The position numbers and the translations under genes were made by a program. Below are positions 1 to 11,500 of a stretch of DNA of 64,000 nt, piece by piece; position 1 is the first letter of the stretch, and every line of letters begins with the position of its first letter. The notes under the pieces were generated by a model, which was not told where the DNA came from, made no database searches, and saw only the letters and a program-made list of their open reading frames with translations. The stretch comes from Hsuehochloa calcarea (Eukaryota > Streptophyta > Magnoliopsida > Poales > Poaceae), in the NCBI GenBank assembly GCA_036346395.1, contig CM070599.1:10345232-10409231 (forward strand), written 5' to 3'.

Positions 1-856
1 AAAATCGATCCACCATTTATTTGAGGGGAAGTGTTAACGTAATATGTGTATTTAGGATAGGAGTAGGGTCCACATATTGTTTCTTCCTTTGCCAGTTCTA
101 ATTCTTACATATAGCACTACAACAACGACATTTGTGTTCACCACTATACTTATAATCCTAAGACAATATATAACATGAGCATACAACAAATCCATCAAAA
201 TGCTCTAAGTACTGGGCCAGTAAACATTCATAAGAGATTGCAGAAATAGGCAACACTTGTGGTTGTGAAAGGTCAGGACTATACCATGCTTAAGGTCACA
301 GTGGGAAATCACGCTTCTGCATATGACTCGAAGCTCGAAACTTCTGCAGGCCCTATTTCCATATTTCATTCTCTGAAAATGGGCTTGCCCATGCTCTTCA
401 TCAAATGATATATAAGCTGCACGCCTACAATCAGATAACAAAAAAAAAACTTCAGTTACCTGGAGAAAGTCCAACCAAAACAACCCGCCAAAGGCCCGAG
501 ACAAGGTATAACAAAGAAGTTTACAACGTAGTAACAAAGAACAATCTGTTGCTCTGTCTCTTCACGTTCATCTTGTTGGAATAGGACTCTCTTTCGATTT
601 CCTTATCTGTATATAGCAACCCCTTTGTACTCCGATGTCGGTGAGATGCTGCCACCCTTTTAGACTGTGATGACAAACCATCAAAATTTGTGCACGACAA
701 TGTCCAAATTTCTTAAACCTCTAACTCCCTCATGCACTAGTGAGCAAAAACCCTCACTGCCCAAGGTACCTCCTTCCCGGTGTTGAGCCGGAACAGCTCC
801 CCTATGGCCACGCTGCCTTGCACATGGTGCTACTCTATTACACACCATCCTAGGCC
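1..856. other. Unassigned flank, no supported gene
   Basis: No gene can be supported here. A 110-codon open frame lies on the minus strand at 205-537. It contains a short internal stretch (about 435-470) that resembles a plant intron because it is T-rich and ends in TAG, but at about 35 nt it would be too short for a plant intron. I do not recognise the peptide. It may be the end of a gene extending off the window or chance coding potential. Confidence 0.3.
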
Positions 857-864
857 GAACCAAG
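857..864. repeat. Left target-site duplication of hAT element
   Basis: GAACCAAG stands directly before the left terminal repeat and pairs with GAACTAAG at 4871-4878 (7 of 8 bases identical). Eight base pairs is the normal duplication size for hAT transposons. Confidence 0.5.
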
Positions 865-1246
865 CAGGGGCGGAACTAGAACGAAAATGATCGGGGTTCA
901 CCACTTCACCATACATATAATAATATATATAATTTCCAACCAACATGGTACTAAATAGTAATATATCCGGCAACTTTTAGCATCAATAATTCAACATAAC
1001 CAATGCTATGTACAATGATAACGGAGTAGCGATCAAAATGCTTACCAAGATAAAGAAACTCACTTGTAATATTTGTTAATTGTAGAAAAGTGAAGCAACT
1101 AAGGGTGAAATCACGAATAAAAGATAGTCGGTATTGGCAAAATACATCATCCGACCTAAATGACATACAAAAAAAAAGAACAAAATGAATTGAAATTGTA
1201 AAGTAAAAAAAGTAGAATGATCGAATAAAAGTAAATATATTACCTT

Positions 1247-3571
1247 TTAGTATTTACGTTCTTTCAAGTTCATGAAACGATGAACCACGGCGTCATTGGT
1301 AACTTTCTTCATTTCTTCTTTCTCCACATAGCAAATCAGGCTATCACTCATGAAATCATCACTGATGCGATTGCGCAAATAATTTTTCACAATTCTCATG
1401 GCTGAAAAACACCTCTCAACTGTAGCAGTGGCGACAGGTAAAACTAGTACTAGCTTCAAAAGTCGATAAACCAAAGGATAGCAAAGATGTTTCCTTGTCT
1501 CCACTATTTTTTGAGAAAGTTGGGCAATAGTCTGTATGTTGGAGAATCTATCATCTGCTCGCACATCGGCAATGTAGAGGCAAAGGTGATGGTTAAGGTC
1601 CCTCAATTCCCCAAAATCAAAATCAATGGGATAAAGTTTAGCAATGCTCATCAAATTATCCAAATTGAAATCATGAAATGAGTCTCTTGGACTCAAAGCG
1701 GCCGACCAAACAAGCAAGTTAGAGGTTGTCTCGTTGAAGCGACTATCAAGCTCTTCAAGTAGCCAATCAAGAACATCATTAAAACAATCCACTTCATAAT
1801 GATGCTTGTTGGTAATTCCAGTTCTTTGCCGTTGCTTCTTTGGATTAACGTAAGCTTCTCCCATTTCCAACTTAGGAATACCATGTTTATCACATAAGGC
1901 ATATACTTCACCTAGGACAGATTCCCACCTATCTCTTCTAAGCTCATCCAAATGCAACCTAGTTGATTTCACACATTTAATGGCATTCACAATGTCTTGA
2001 TCCTTTCGTTGAAGTGCTAGTGACAAGGTGTTTGTGATTATCAAGATGGTCAACATGAGATGCAAATAAAAGACAAAATCAAATGACTGAAAGTACACTA
2101 GTAGACCCAATGCTTGATCTCTATTTGTTCTGTCCTTGTCTTCTTCTTCCACAAATTCTAACACTGTGACAACTGTTGGGAACAAATCAACCAAACTCTT
2201 AAGAGTTTTATAATGAGAACTCCAACGAGTATCTCCGGGTCTTTGAAGACATTGCTCTTGATTTAATCCCGTCCCAGTTTGAAGTAGCCCACAACCTAAA
2301 GCCTTGTGCACTTGTTCGTGGTTGATATCTCGAACCATGTCCCTCCTCTTCGAAGATCCACCCACCACATTCAACAAGAGAGAAATCATACTAAAGAAAT
2401 TACTAATGCCCTTATGCTTTCTTACAACGGCCACAACTACTAATTGAAGTTGGTGAGCAAAACAATGGACATAATAAGCCGTGCTACTTTCTCTTATGAT
2501 CAATGATTGCAAGCCATTGAACTCACCTCGCATATTGCTAGCACCATCGTATCCTTGGCCTCTAACTTGCTTCAAACTTAGCTTATATTCTGCAAATAGA
2601 GAATCAATAGAAGACTTGAGGTAGGCAGAAGTTGTCTCTTTTACATGAACAAGACCAACAAAACTCTCCTTTATAATTCCACAACTATCAACATACCGCA
2701 AGACCACGCCATTTGTTCTTTGCAAGAGACATCTCTGGACTCATCAACAAGCAAGCAAAACACATCATGCCCAATTTCTTTGAGAATAGAATGCAATATG
2801 TCCTTTGCAAAACAATGAGCAATCTCTTTCGTATGGGAGGAGACACCATAAGACAATTACTGCAGATTTTTACCCACCACCTTGCCTAAAGTCAATCATG
2901 CTTTGCTAAGAACTCATAAAATTCCAAGAAGTTCCCTTTGTTGTAGGACTCTTTCGACTCATCATGGCCCCTAAAGGCAATCCTTGCTTCAATAACACTC
3001 TAGCAACATCAATTGAGGCATTTAGTCTAGTAAAATAAGCCATCTTCGAAGCTTCATTTTGTGTATAGATAGCAACATCAATGTGTTGTTCTCTTTTTAA
3101 CAAATCATCGCAATTTTTCAATGCTTGGTTGTGAACGCTATTCACACCACCTACATGATCTTTTAGTCTAGCTTTCTTGTTCCAACCATTCCAACCATTT
3201 ATAACAAATGCCTCATACCCAACTTCTTTCTTGTTGCGGTCCCTAAACAAGAAACAACAAAAGCAATATGCTCTATCTTTGGACTCGCTGTATTCAAGCC
3301 AACTCCCAAACTCATCAAACCATTCAGGATTAAACCTTCTGTTTTTATCCCCAAAGTGTGTATATGGAAAATCATAAGTACGAGGTTGACAAGGCCCATT
3401 ATCTAAATACTTTCTTCTTACCACATCCTTTTTATTAGGATGGTAATCATCTATCATTTTCCTTTTGCCTGGATCAAATTGAATTTCCTCTTCCCAATTG
3501 ATAACTTCTGTAGGTGAATTCCTAGCATTAGTACCGCTATCGAGTGCTTTTCTCTTCAGAAATTTTTCCAT
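1247..3571 (-). pseudogene. hAT transposase (TTF zinc finger, DUF4371, hAT dimerisation), frameshifted
   Basis: The reading runs on the minus strand from an ATG at 3571 to the stop at 1247. In order it shows: an N-terminal basic start (MEKFLKRK); a TTF-type zinc-finger region with CFCCFLFRD at about 3250; a DUF4371-like core; the hAT catalytic signatures VDESRDVS (about 2740) and GQGYDGASNM (about 2540); and a C-terminal dimerisation domain with TATVERCFSAM near 1400. These carry the Asp, Asp and Glu expected of a hAT DDE enzyme. The frame breaks at about 2972-2976 (one base missing in a run of T on the coding strand), again between about 2850 and 2905, and at about 2705-2709, where the frame moves in the middle of a conserved block. 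Total coding length (about 775 codons) is normal for plant ZMYM1-like hAT proteins. It would bind the element's ends and catalyse cut-and-paste transposition. It cannot be translated as one protein now. Confidence 0.8.
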
Positions 3572-3647
3572 AAATTTTCCTGTCATGTTCAACAACAAGA
3601 ATAATAAATTACAATAGGCACTGCATATGGGTCATGATCACGTGAAA

Positions 3648-3807
3648 TTTTTTCCTACGATCATGTGAATTCGTAAAATATATTAGTAAATTTGCTAATG
3701 ATTGTAAATTTGTAATCTAATTTTTTCCTACGATCATGTGATCCTCGGTTCCTCCATAGTCTATACTAGTACCATGTAATTGCTAATGATTGTAAATTTG
3801 TAATCTA
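3648..3807. repeat. Two interleaved short direct repeats in the hAT 5' region
   Basis: A 21-base unit (TTTTTTCCTACGATCATGTGA) occurs at 3648-3668 and 3721-3741. A 28-base unit starting TTGCTAATGATTGTAAATTT occurs at 3692-3719 and 3780-3807. The order A-B-A-B means a tandem duplication of roughly 75-90 bp upstream of the transposase start. It lies in the likely promoter or leader, so it may affect expression; this is inference. Confidence 0.75.
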
Positions 3808-4828
3808 CTAATCTAATCTTTGCATACTAATGGTAATGGCACATTATGTGGCAATGCCTAATTGCCTAGTGGCTAGTGCAGTAGTGCGTACGTTGTACGC
3901 AACACCATCACCATTCACCATATATGATATCTTGGATACTTCATATTTCATATTTGGATGGAGTTACAGCCTCCAACTGGCAACTACTAGTGTCCATTAG
4001 TTTACAACTCTACAAGACAAGACTACAAGCCTTGCATAGCCAATACTCAATAGCCACTAGCCAGAGTGCGGACCAGTTAGCGGCCCACCATCGCTCATCA
4101 GTGATCGCCTACAGGAAGAACCAGGGGCGCCGGGCGGAAGAACCAAAGAAAAAAAAACTAAGAAGCCAACTAGGAACTAGCCAAGTCCAAAGAGATCACC
4201 AGAAGAACTGAAGAAGGAAAGAAGCTCCGGAGTCCGGCCTCCGGTGGCTTAGTGGCTGGCAATGGCAAGTGAATTAGTGAAGTCACGCAACGGCAACGCA
4301 ACTACGCAAGTCGGCAAGTGTGGTGGTGGTGGGGCAACGGGCAAGGTCTTGGTCTCGGCCGGCTGGTCGGCCCCCCAGCAGCGAAAGCGAGTCTTTGCAG
4401 CGATGCGCCGCTAGGTGCCGGCCTGCCGGGTTTCCGGTTTCGAGTTTCCGACGGCGTCTCGACTCCGCGGCCCACCTGTGGCTACGGCTACGGCCACGAT
4501 ACTGTGAACAGCGATCGAGGTCGAGGTCCGATTGTATTCTTCTTGGCTTTCACCTTCTCGTTCTCGGGCTCGCCTCTCTCGCCTCGCCTTCCGCCTTCGC
4601 TTTGCCGCTTTCTTTGAGGCCGGCGGCTGGCCGCCTGGCGCTGGGCTCTCTGGGGCATTGCAGTCGCGCGCCGCGTGAGTGAGCGAGTGGCCCGCGGGCG
4701 GGTGGAGCCGCAGCATCGGCGTGTGGAGGTCTGGCGCGTCGCGCAGCGTGGTCAAGCCTGGGTGCACAATTATTTTGCTTGGGGTGCACATAATACTAAA
4801 GAGTTAATCTTCATTAAAAATTTTTGAA

Positions 4829-4847
4829 CCGGTGTCCGTGACACCGG
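4829..4847. repeat. Perfect 8-bp stem hairpin near right end of hAT element
   Basis: CCGGTGTC-CGT-GACACCGG forms a perfect inverted repeat with a 3-base loop 23 bp inside the proposed right end. Subterminal hairpins and short repeats are common in hAT elements and often bind transposase; that role is inferred. Confidence 0.6.
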
Positions 4848-4870
4848 ATGGGCTATTGGGCTCCGCTACC

Positions 4871-4878
4871 GAACTAAG
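4871..4878. repeat. Right target-site duplication of hAT element
   Basis: GAACTAAG follows the right terminal repeat and matches the left copy GAACCAAG at 857-864 in 7 of 8 bases. Confidence 0.5.
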
Positions 4879-5295
4879 GCACTAACGCATCCTTAGGACT
4901 CAATGAAGTTTCGTCGGACCGCCACTAGCATGGGAGATCGCCACCATAAGATCCACCTCATCGTGGCCACCCTTCATGGCCAACTTATAGACAATCTGGT
5001 TGTTCCCCTAAGTTCCTTGACATCCGTAGATGGTGAAACCGGTGGCCATTTCCCAAAACTAGCCGTTGTTGCCGCCTCTATTGGCAGCCTTTGTGAAACA
5101 GGGCCTTAACCAGCCGGTTTCCACCGGTTTACTTTACTGCTGACCGGTTTTACAAATAGTAACACCGGTTTTCACTAAACACACTACGTATGCACCGTTC
5201 ATGCTCTAGACCCATCAAACTCGTTTTGGCACTATTCTAGCCGGCCAACACTATTCAATCGGTCTTACCACTATTCTTCACAGCCTGCTATTACT
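4879..5295. other. Intergenic, with scattered ACCGGTTT words
   Basis: No gene is supported. ACCGGTTT or close variants recur four times between 5110 and 5185, suggesting debris of another transposon end. A 68-codon open frame at 4903-5109 resembles nothing I recognise. Confidence 0.3.
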
Positions 5296-5527
5296 CGAGG
5301 GAAATGGATCCAATGCACAGGCATGGCAGTACGAAACATCTTCACCGTCCGATCAAAAAAAAAAATCAAGTGTCGATATCAATAGCTATAGTGTTTTTTC
5401 GATACGGTAAAATCGTTGCATTAAATATTTCGTTGTTACTACAATGTTTGTTGTAGTGTCACTATAGAGTACTGTTTACATCCTCACAAAAAACCACTGA
5501 AGTAACGCAGAGGATCCAGATCCCTCG
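5296..5527. mobile_element. MITE, copy 1 of a family also at 6884-7130
   Basis: The ends form an imperfect inverted repeat: the left starts CGAGGGAAATGGATCCAATG and the right, read in reverse, starts CGAGGGATCTGGATCCTCTG. The interior contains phrases shared with 6884-7130: a (G)TCGA(T/G)ATCAATA block, then CGTTGTTACTACAAT versus CACTGTTACTACAAT, then GTACTGTTTACA versus GTACTGTTTGCA. No coding capacity. The superfamily is unclear because no clean target duplication is visible. Confidence 0.6.
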
Positions 5528-6883
5528 TCAAGTCCCAATAGGTTCATTTCCATTTGCTTAATATCTCTTCAATCAAGTCCGAACGAATATAAAAATGGTC
5601 GGTGACATTTTGAATTCCTTTGGCTCCGACCTGTCCAATCCACCGGACAAATCTCATTCCATGCGGTTAATACACCACGTGGTCATTCTACAATTTTGTA
5701 ACAGGAATCTTTCTCATTTGAGCTCATATTTGAGTCCGAATCCCGTCTAAACGTTAGGCAACATTTTTTACTACCTCTTAATTATCCGGTATTGCCCAAA
5801 TTTGACTCTTTTCATTGCTTTTTGTTCTATGAAGTTGTAAACCACCTTATTTTGCACAAAACAAACAAAAGCTAATTACATGTACAATGCAACGACCATG
5901 TACTTATCTTTAGGTAAAGGTGTGTATGTTGGGAAAGACTTTTGTCGTTGCTGATTTATGCAACTGATGTTGATCTGTCAGTAAAACTCTTTGCGGACAG
6001 AGTTTGTTGGCAAGTCCAGCTTTTGCTGACAGATAATTGTGTTGGTGAATGTGTTTCATGGGGATCGGGATCCTCTGCATTGAATTATTCGGTGCAGAGG
6101 ACCTATTGTGTTTCTGCATCACGAGTCATCTTTGCGGTCTGATAAAAACAAGCAAACACTCATATCATTCGCTGTGGTATCCTGCTACAGTATTTTCCCC
6201 CACGCTGTGTTTACTGTGGTGTTGTACTATCCACTTCCTTTAAAAAACACTGTTCACACATTTTCGTGGGTCTTACGTAATGTTTTTTTGGGTGCATGCA
6301 TTCCTTTTCACCCCGACATGTACATGCAACATGGCCCAAATGGTCGTAGTTGCACATTAGTGAGTATGCAAGTGAAAGAAAAAAAAACTAACTTTTGCAT
6401 GGCTTGTTATTTTGGCTAGTCCAGCTTTGATTTCAGGACATATAAAAAAATCATTCATTTCGCCCTATGATCTGAGCGTCTACTTATTCGGTTTTAACTA
6501 GACTTGTTGAAGTATGGCTTGGCCAGAGGCCGAGCTATTTGGGGCGGGCTTGAGACTCAATTCCCGATCCAAAAGATCAGGAAATTCAATTTTCAAAAAA
6601 AAAATTATATTTATTTGATTCTAAAAATGAATTAAATATTATTTTTATTCTAAAAATAATTAAAATGATATTTTTAAATAAAAAAAATCGATTTTTGGAT
6701 CAACCCGGCCTGACGGTTGAACAAATCTAATTTCAACAAACCAAGAAGTTGAAATTTCTTCCCTGGAGTCAGTCTAGACTTTGCCGTCACCCTCAATTTC
6801 ACTTTCTGCCAAGTTTCTTAAAAGTCTGCACTTCTTATTTGTCTTGTACCTGTCCTAGTCCTTTTATATCCTGTTCCGTGTTG
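5528..6883. other. Intergenic AT-rich debris
   Basis: No gene is supported. At about 6060-6100 GGGATCCTCTGCATTGAATTATT resembles the left end of the MITE family at 5296 and 6884, so a truncated third copy may be here. At 6500-6730 GGCC-rich words flank an A/T-only core of about 120 bp; this looks like an old DNA-transposon remnant. Confidence 0.35.
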
Positions 6884-7130
6884 ATCAGGGGATTTGGATT
6901 CTCTGCATTGGAATTATTTTAATATAGGGGATAATATATGGTATTAGATAGCGATCTCTATCACCCGATTAAAAATAAAAGGTCGAGATCAATATTTACG
7001 GTATTTTTTTGGCTACATTGGTCGCTATAATACATATTTCACTGTTACTACAATATTGCTACGTTACCACTGCAACGTACTGTTTGCACGATGGCCCTCT
7101 GCAGCAATGCAAAGGATCCGGATCCCTGAT
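6884..7130. mobile_element. MITE, copy 2 of the 5296-5527 family
   Basis: The left end starts ATCAGGGGATTTGGATTCTC and the right end, in reverse, starts ATCAGGGATCCGGATCCTTT; both continue into TGCATTG. Length 247 bp. It shares interior blocks with the 5296-5527 copy in the same orientation, which defines both as one family. No open frame of note. Confidence 0.65.
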
Positions 7131-7178
7131 TAGGATATACATACATATGAATAATTTTGTAAATACAGTTAACTTTCC

Positions 7179-7284
7179 CTAACAAATTGAGTTGTCTATC
7201 AGGTTATATTCCAGTAGAACTGTTCAAACATCTAACAAATTGAGTTGTCTCTCAGGTTATATTTCAGTAGAACTGTTCAAATGT
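7179..7284. repeat. Tandem duplication of a 53-bp unit
   Basis: Two adjacent copies start CTAACAAATTGAGTTGTCT and end in AACTGTTCAAA plus three bases. They differ at only a few positions, so the duplication is fairly recent. No function is evident. Confidence 0.85.
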
Positions 7285-8016
7285 CAGGCCAGACCGGGTC
7301 TAAAAACCCTAGCCTGAAATGGCTTTAATATTTTTTGAATAAAAAATAATATTTTATTTATTTTAAGAATATAAAATAGTTTTTTATTACAGATACTTTT
7401 GGACCAGAGATCAAATACTCAGGCTAGCCCGGACCCGGCCACTGGGCACCAGTGGATGGATGCGGAGAAGTATTCCTATTTCCTAATGATTTGTGTAAAA
7501 TCGTTTACACGCATGCTAATATGGAAGTGAAATTTCTTCCGTGAAGTCAGTCAACAGCCTACCATCACCCTCTTCGTAATCTGTGATTCTTATCTACTCG
7601 CTAGTTTATATGAATATATACTCCTAATATTCCAAGACAGAAGCTATGTCCCAGCAGGGAAAACCCTACCGGCTTTAAAATTTTACCAGGGGATTCACCC
7701 GTAACCTGGTGATGTTACCGGTGCTAGGTTACCGCGCCATTTTTTAAAATTTAAATGTGAATTTTCGTGAAAATTTCGTTTTTTATGAAAAAGTTATAAA
7801 AAATGGTGGAGATGAAACAATTATTTAAATATACATGAAGTAGAGATAAAAATGGAGATGATACTTGCACCAAAAATTCAGATTTGAACTCAAATGTGAG
7901 TCAAACAGACTTTTTTTTACCGGTTTGAAATGTTACCGCGGTTACCCATACACAGACTGCTACCAGCTTGTAGAACGCCGATTTCGGCTATGAATGTTTG
8001 CAGGAGATCAATCCTA
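7285..8016. other. Transposon debris, no gene
   Basis: 7285-7440 holds GGCC/CCGG-flanked A/T sequence similar in style to 6500-6730. 7640-7960 is flanked by ACCGG/GGTAAC words on both sides (CCTACCGGC... at the left, TTACCGCGGTTACCC at the right), suggesting the ends of an old DNA transposon. Nothing codes. Confidence 0.3.
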
Positions 8017-8277
8017 CTCCCTCCAATTCAAAAAAAACAAATCGTTTTGAAATACGTGCAGTCAATCTTTCAAAACTTTAGCTATTGACATATTTTTAAT
8101 TACTTAGATTAGATACATGAAAAATTAAATGCTTAGATTCATCTCAAAAAGTACTTTAACAACATTATAATTTTATTGGGGTTTAGAAATATTTTATAAT
8201 AGCAATTAGTGATGAAAGTTGTATTTTAATTACCGTATCAACATCCAAAACGATTAATTTTTACGAACCGCAGGGAG
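8017..8277. mobile_element. Stowaway-like MITE upstream of the thioredoxin-like gene
   Basis: The left end CTCCCTCCAATTC follows a TA; the right end in reverse reads CTCCCTGCGGTTC. Both continue to an AATCGTTTT block. The interior matches, in reverse orientation, the MITE at 13789-14049 (the AAGTACTTT block and its neighbours). The right TA is lost. Length 261 bp. Confidence 0.7.
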
Positions 8278-8484
8278 AATGTATTTCCGCCAGAGGACTC
8301 CATCATCTTAACATCCGTATGATGTCATCACCTGGGCCGAGGCGGGGCACCATCCCTCGCTTTGCCGGAATGCGCTCATGAAGTCGTTGGGAGGTAGCCG
8401 TCACATGCCACTTCACTTTCGGCGAAGTGTCTACGCACCTCATCTGCACTGACTTTGTGTCTGCATCCTCAAGAGATGCAGCAT

Positions 8485-8491
8485 TATATAC
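8485..8491 (+). promoter_or_regulatory. Probable TATA box of the thioredoxin-like gene
   Basis: TATATAC lies 102 bp before the ATG at 8593, leaving room for a leader of about 75 bases. It follows a GC-rich stretch typical of grass gene promoters. Position and composition are the only evidence. Confidence 0.45.
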
Positions 8492-8592
8492 TCTCCTCAT
8501 CAGCTTATTCTATCCAAGAGTACAAGCGTGTGTATGTGCGCACAGCTGCGTGGAAGCCAAGAGTACAGGTAGAGAAGCTGCAAGAGTGCGAG

Positions 8593-11500
8593 ATGGAGGC
8601 CAGCCACCGTGCGTCGCTGTTGCTGCTGGTGATCGGCTGTTATGTTGGCCGCCCTTGCAGCGCGCAGATCCCCATCCCGGCGAGGACGGACGGGTTCGTG
8701 TACGGCGGCAAGTCGCCGGCGTGGGGCGAGACGGTGGTGGTGGAGGCGTTTTTCGACCCGGTCTGCCCTGACAGCCGCGACGCCTGGCCTCCTCTGAAGA
8801 AGGCCGTTGAGCACCACGCCTCGCGCGTCTCCGTCGTGCTGCACCTCTTCCCACTGCCGTGAGCGCAACCAATCTCTGCTGTGCACTGCTTTTTACGTCT
8901 GCTTAATCACTGCAGTAGCAGGCTAGCGACCACGTAATTATTTACCGTAGAAGATATATATTGTTCGTAGCTGACTAAATTACTTGAGTACATCTCGGTA
9001 GCGTACGCAACACAACCATACAAAACATGAGTAATATTGGTCGATCATTTCTTTTATTTTGACCTCACCACATATTTCTATGTTCGTTTCATCAGGATTT
9101 AAGAGATATTATATATTTTTTACTTGTCGTTTCATATGTCAACATGGTCTTCCAATATTATTTTTACATAATAGATTCAAATACTTTTGTGCATTTTAGC
9201 GGTCAAAGATTTAAACGATTAGCTGCACGTATTCTATGGAAGGAGTATAGGCCAACCGGTATTTTAAAATGGAACACTTCTCATCAATCAATCAGAGTTT
9301 TTGGAACCACTTCTTGGTGTGATGATAGAGTTATGGGTGTACGACTCCATCCGTTAAATTTTAAATTATAGTGTCCACCTTTATGCATACACGAGTATAC
9401 TTAGTGGAAATTTAACCTCATGCTCTGTCTATTTTAGGTGTATGCAAAGGAGACTCACTCGTTGTGGTTGTGCGTTGCGTGTATTCCTGGTAATCACACA
9501 AAAATTAATCCGAGTTTTTTTAGATGTCGATCAATTTGTGTAATGAATCCACTAGTCAGCAGTCTAGGCTACGTTTTTATATTTTGATCTGGTGTCAAAA
9601 CTAAAAGTTGATTGCATGAATGCACCAAAAAAAGGTAGGCTCATTCTTGTGCAAGCCCATTTGAATATAGAAAAAAAAAACAGGGACTGTACAACATTCT
9701 TGTGCAAGCCCATTTGAATATAGAAAAAAAAACAGGGACTGGACAATAATGAATAGACTAGGGAGAGAACAATGTAAACCTATCCTAAGCATATTTACAA
9801 AGTTATGGCAAGAAAATTAATTATTTGGATATAAAATTCTTCTACCCAACTGCAGAACTAAAAGTAAATAAAATAAATTTAATTTTAAATATAACTATGA
9901 CATTTAAATCCTTCAATCTTTAGAATGTCCACAGTGTCATGTTTGAAGTCCATTATGTTCATGCCAATTAAAGAAATAAAACCGGGGCAATAAAAATGGG
10001 TGATAGTTCTTACGATTTGATCCAAATGTGATTTTGATTCAAATTTTGGCAGATCTATTGTATTGCCTCACGCCCCGACGTATGTACAAAGATGCAATAT
10101 TATTATTTCTATACGTGGTACTAAACTTATTGATGTACAAATATACGTGTGTGGAGTCCAAATATTGTGATATTAAAATCGTTATAAATTATAAATTATA
10201 GTTCCAAAAAGTTATGATATCCAAACGCATATAAACATGGAAATAAAATCAATTTCCAAAAAGTGTGGTGTCCAAATATAATATCGTGGTCTCCAAATAT
10301 ACATGCATAGAATCCTAAATAGATAATTTGATTTATGATTTTTCTGAATTTGGAAAAAGAATAGAATCGAATCAAAAAATATATAAAATATCAATAATAA
10401 AAATATTGTTCAAAACATGTAGCCGCACGGGTTAATGACTAATACTGTTAATAATTCGTTGTTGGTTCTGTCAGGGACTCGGGTAATCGGAATTCACCAT
10501 AATCCCAAACAGACTATGATGATGACAACGGTTGTGAACTGAACACTACCTTAGTGATTGGATGCAAATCCAAATCTGATGTACCATATCGAAATCTCAT
10601 AAACCATTTACTCTGTTCCATCCTCACCTATTTTGCCAGCTAGAAGGTAGGCCTCGTGGACATGAGAAAAGCAACATCGTATGAGCAGCCTGGGGTTGGT
10701 ATGTGTCAATTCAATTGGCCCAATCATCAGGCAAAAAGAACGAACGAAAGAAACGAGTGCTTTGTTTAAAAAAAAAAACAAAAGGGAGATCTTACTTTTG
10801 TCAATCTTGCAGCATTTCCTATATATTTCAAATATACAATCCCAATCGCCTTTAAAAAATATGTAAGCTTCATCTTTATAGTTCCTTTTCTTATGCTTTC
10901 TCTCTCGGGGGAAGTGCCGTATTTCTTCTCCTGAAGGCAGAGGATGCGCCTCCGAGGGAACTTTTATTATTACTATTTTTTATTTTATTTTTAAAAAATA
11001 TTTTAAAGATAACTTTTCGTTAACTTTATTTCTAATTCTGACCATTTTAGTCACATCGCAAGGCGTGATGTAGCGAAAACACGTTATTACGCTACGAATA
11101 TCGGCGTGGCAAATGGGTTCTGTCACACCACTCCTCTTGGCGTGACATGATTTAGCGCAAAAAATAGACACATATTGGTTCGGATGGCTATCATCCTAGG
11201 TTTGATCACACTGCGGTCGGTGGTGTGACAGCACAGTTTGATCACTTCACAGGTCATGACGTGATCAAAGGAGACATAATTGAAAATAAAGTTAAAGAGA
11301 TATTATCTTTTTAATAATTTTTTAAAAATTATTAAAAAAAAAAACTCACTCCGAGTAGCAACGGTTTTCATAATAGTTCGATGATTGCCTTCAGAGGTTT
11401 AGATTTTTTTTTTCCCTTGTAAATTGAAGTATTCTTCTCAGCAGCAGCAAGACTAACTTGATAAATCTTATGTACCATATCGAAATCTCATAAACCATTT

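Larger units (their letters stand above)
865..4870 (-). mobile_element. hAT-type DNA transposon, about 4.0 kb, inactive
   Basis: The left end begins CAGGGGCGGAACTAG, the usual start of many grass hAT elements. The right end, read in reverse, is a degenerate version (GGTAGCGGAGCCC). The ends are flanked by the 8-bp near-duplicate GAACCAAG/GAACTAAG. A minus-strand transposase of the TTF zinc-finger/hAT-dimerisation class fills 1247-3571, so its promoter side is the right end. The right 0.75 kb (about 4050-4790) is GC-rich and would be promoter and 5' leader. TIR decay and frameshifts in the transposase argue against current mobility. The boundaries rest on visual matching of imperfect ends, so they are likely but not certain. 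Confidence 0.6.

Noticed and set aside
205..537. Minus-strand open frame that might be two exons of a gene
   Set aside because: The possible intron would be about 35 nt, too short for plants, and the peptide is not recognised.
4318..4791. Overlapping open frames on both strands in a GC-rich block
   Set aside because: Lies in the presumed 5' region of the hAT element; no domain, and open on both strands because of composition.
8455..8592. Upstream in-frame ATG extending the thioredoxin-like protein by 46 residues
   Set aside because: It would place the signal peptide internally and start upstream of the expected transcription start region near the TATA box.
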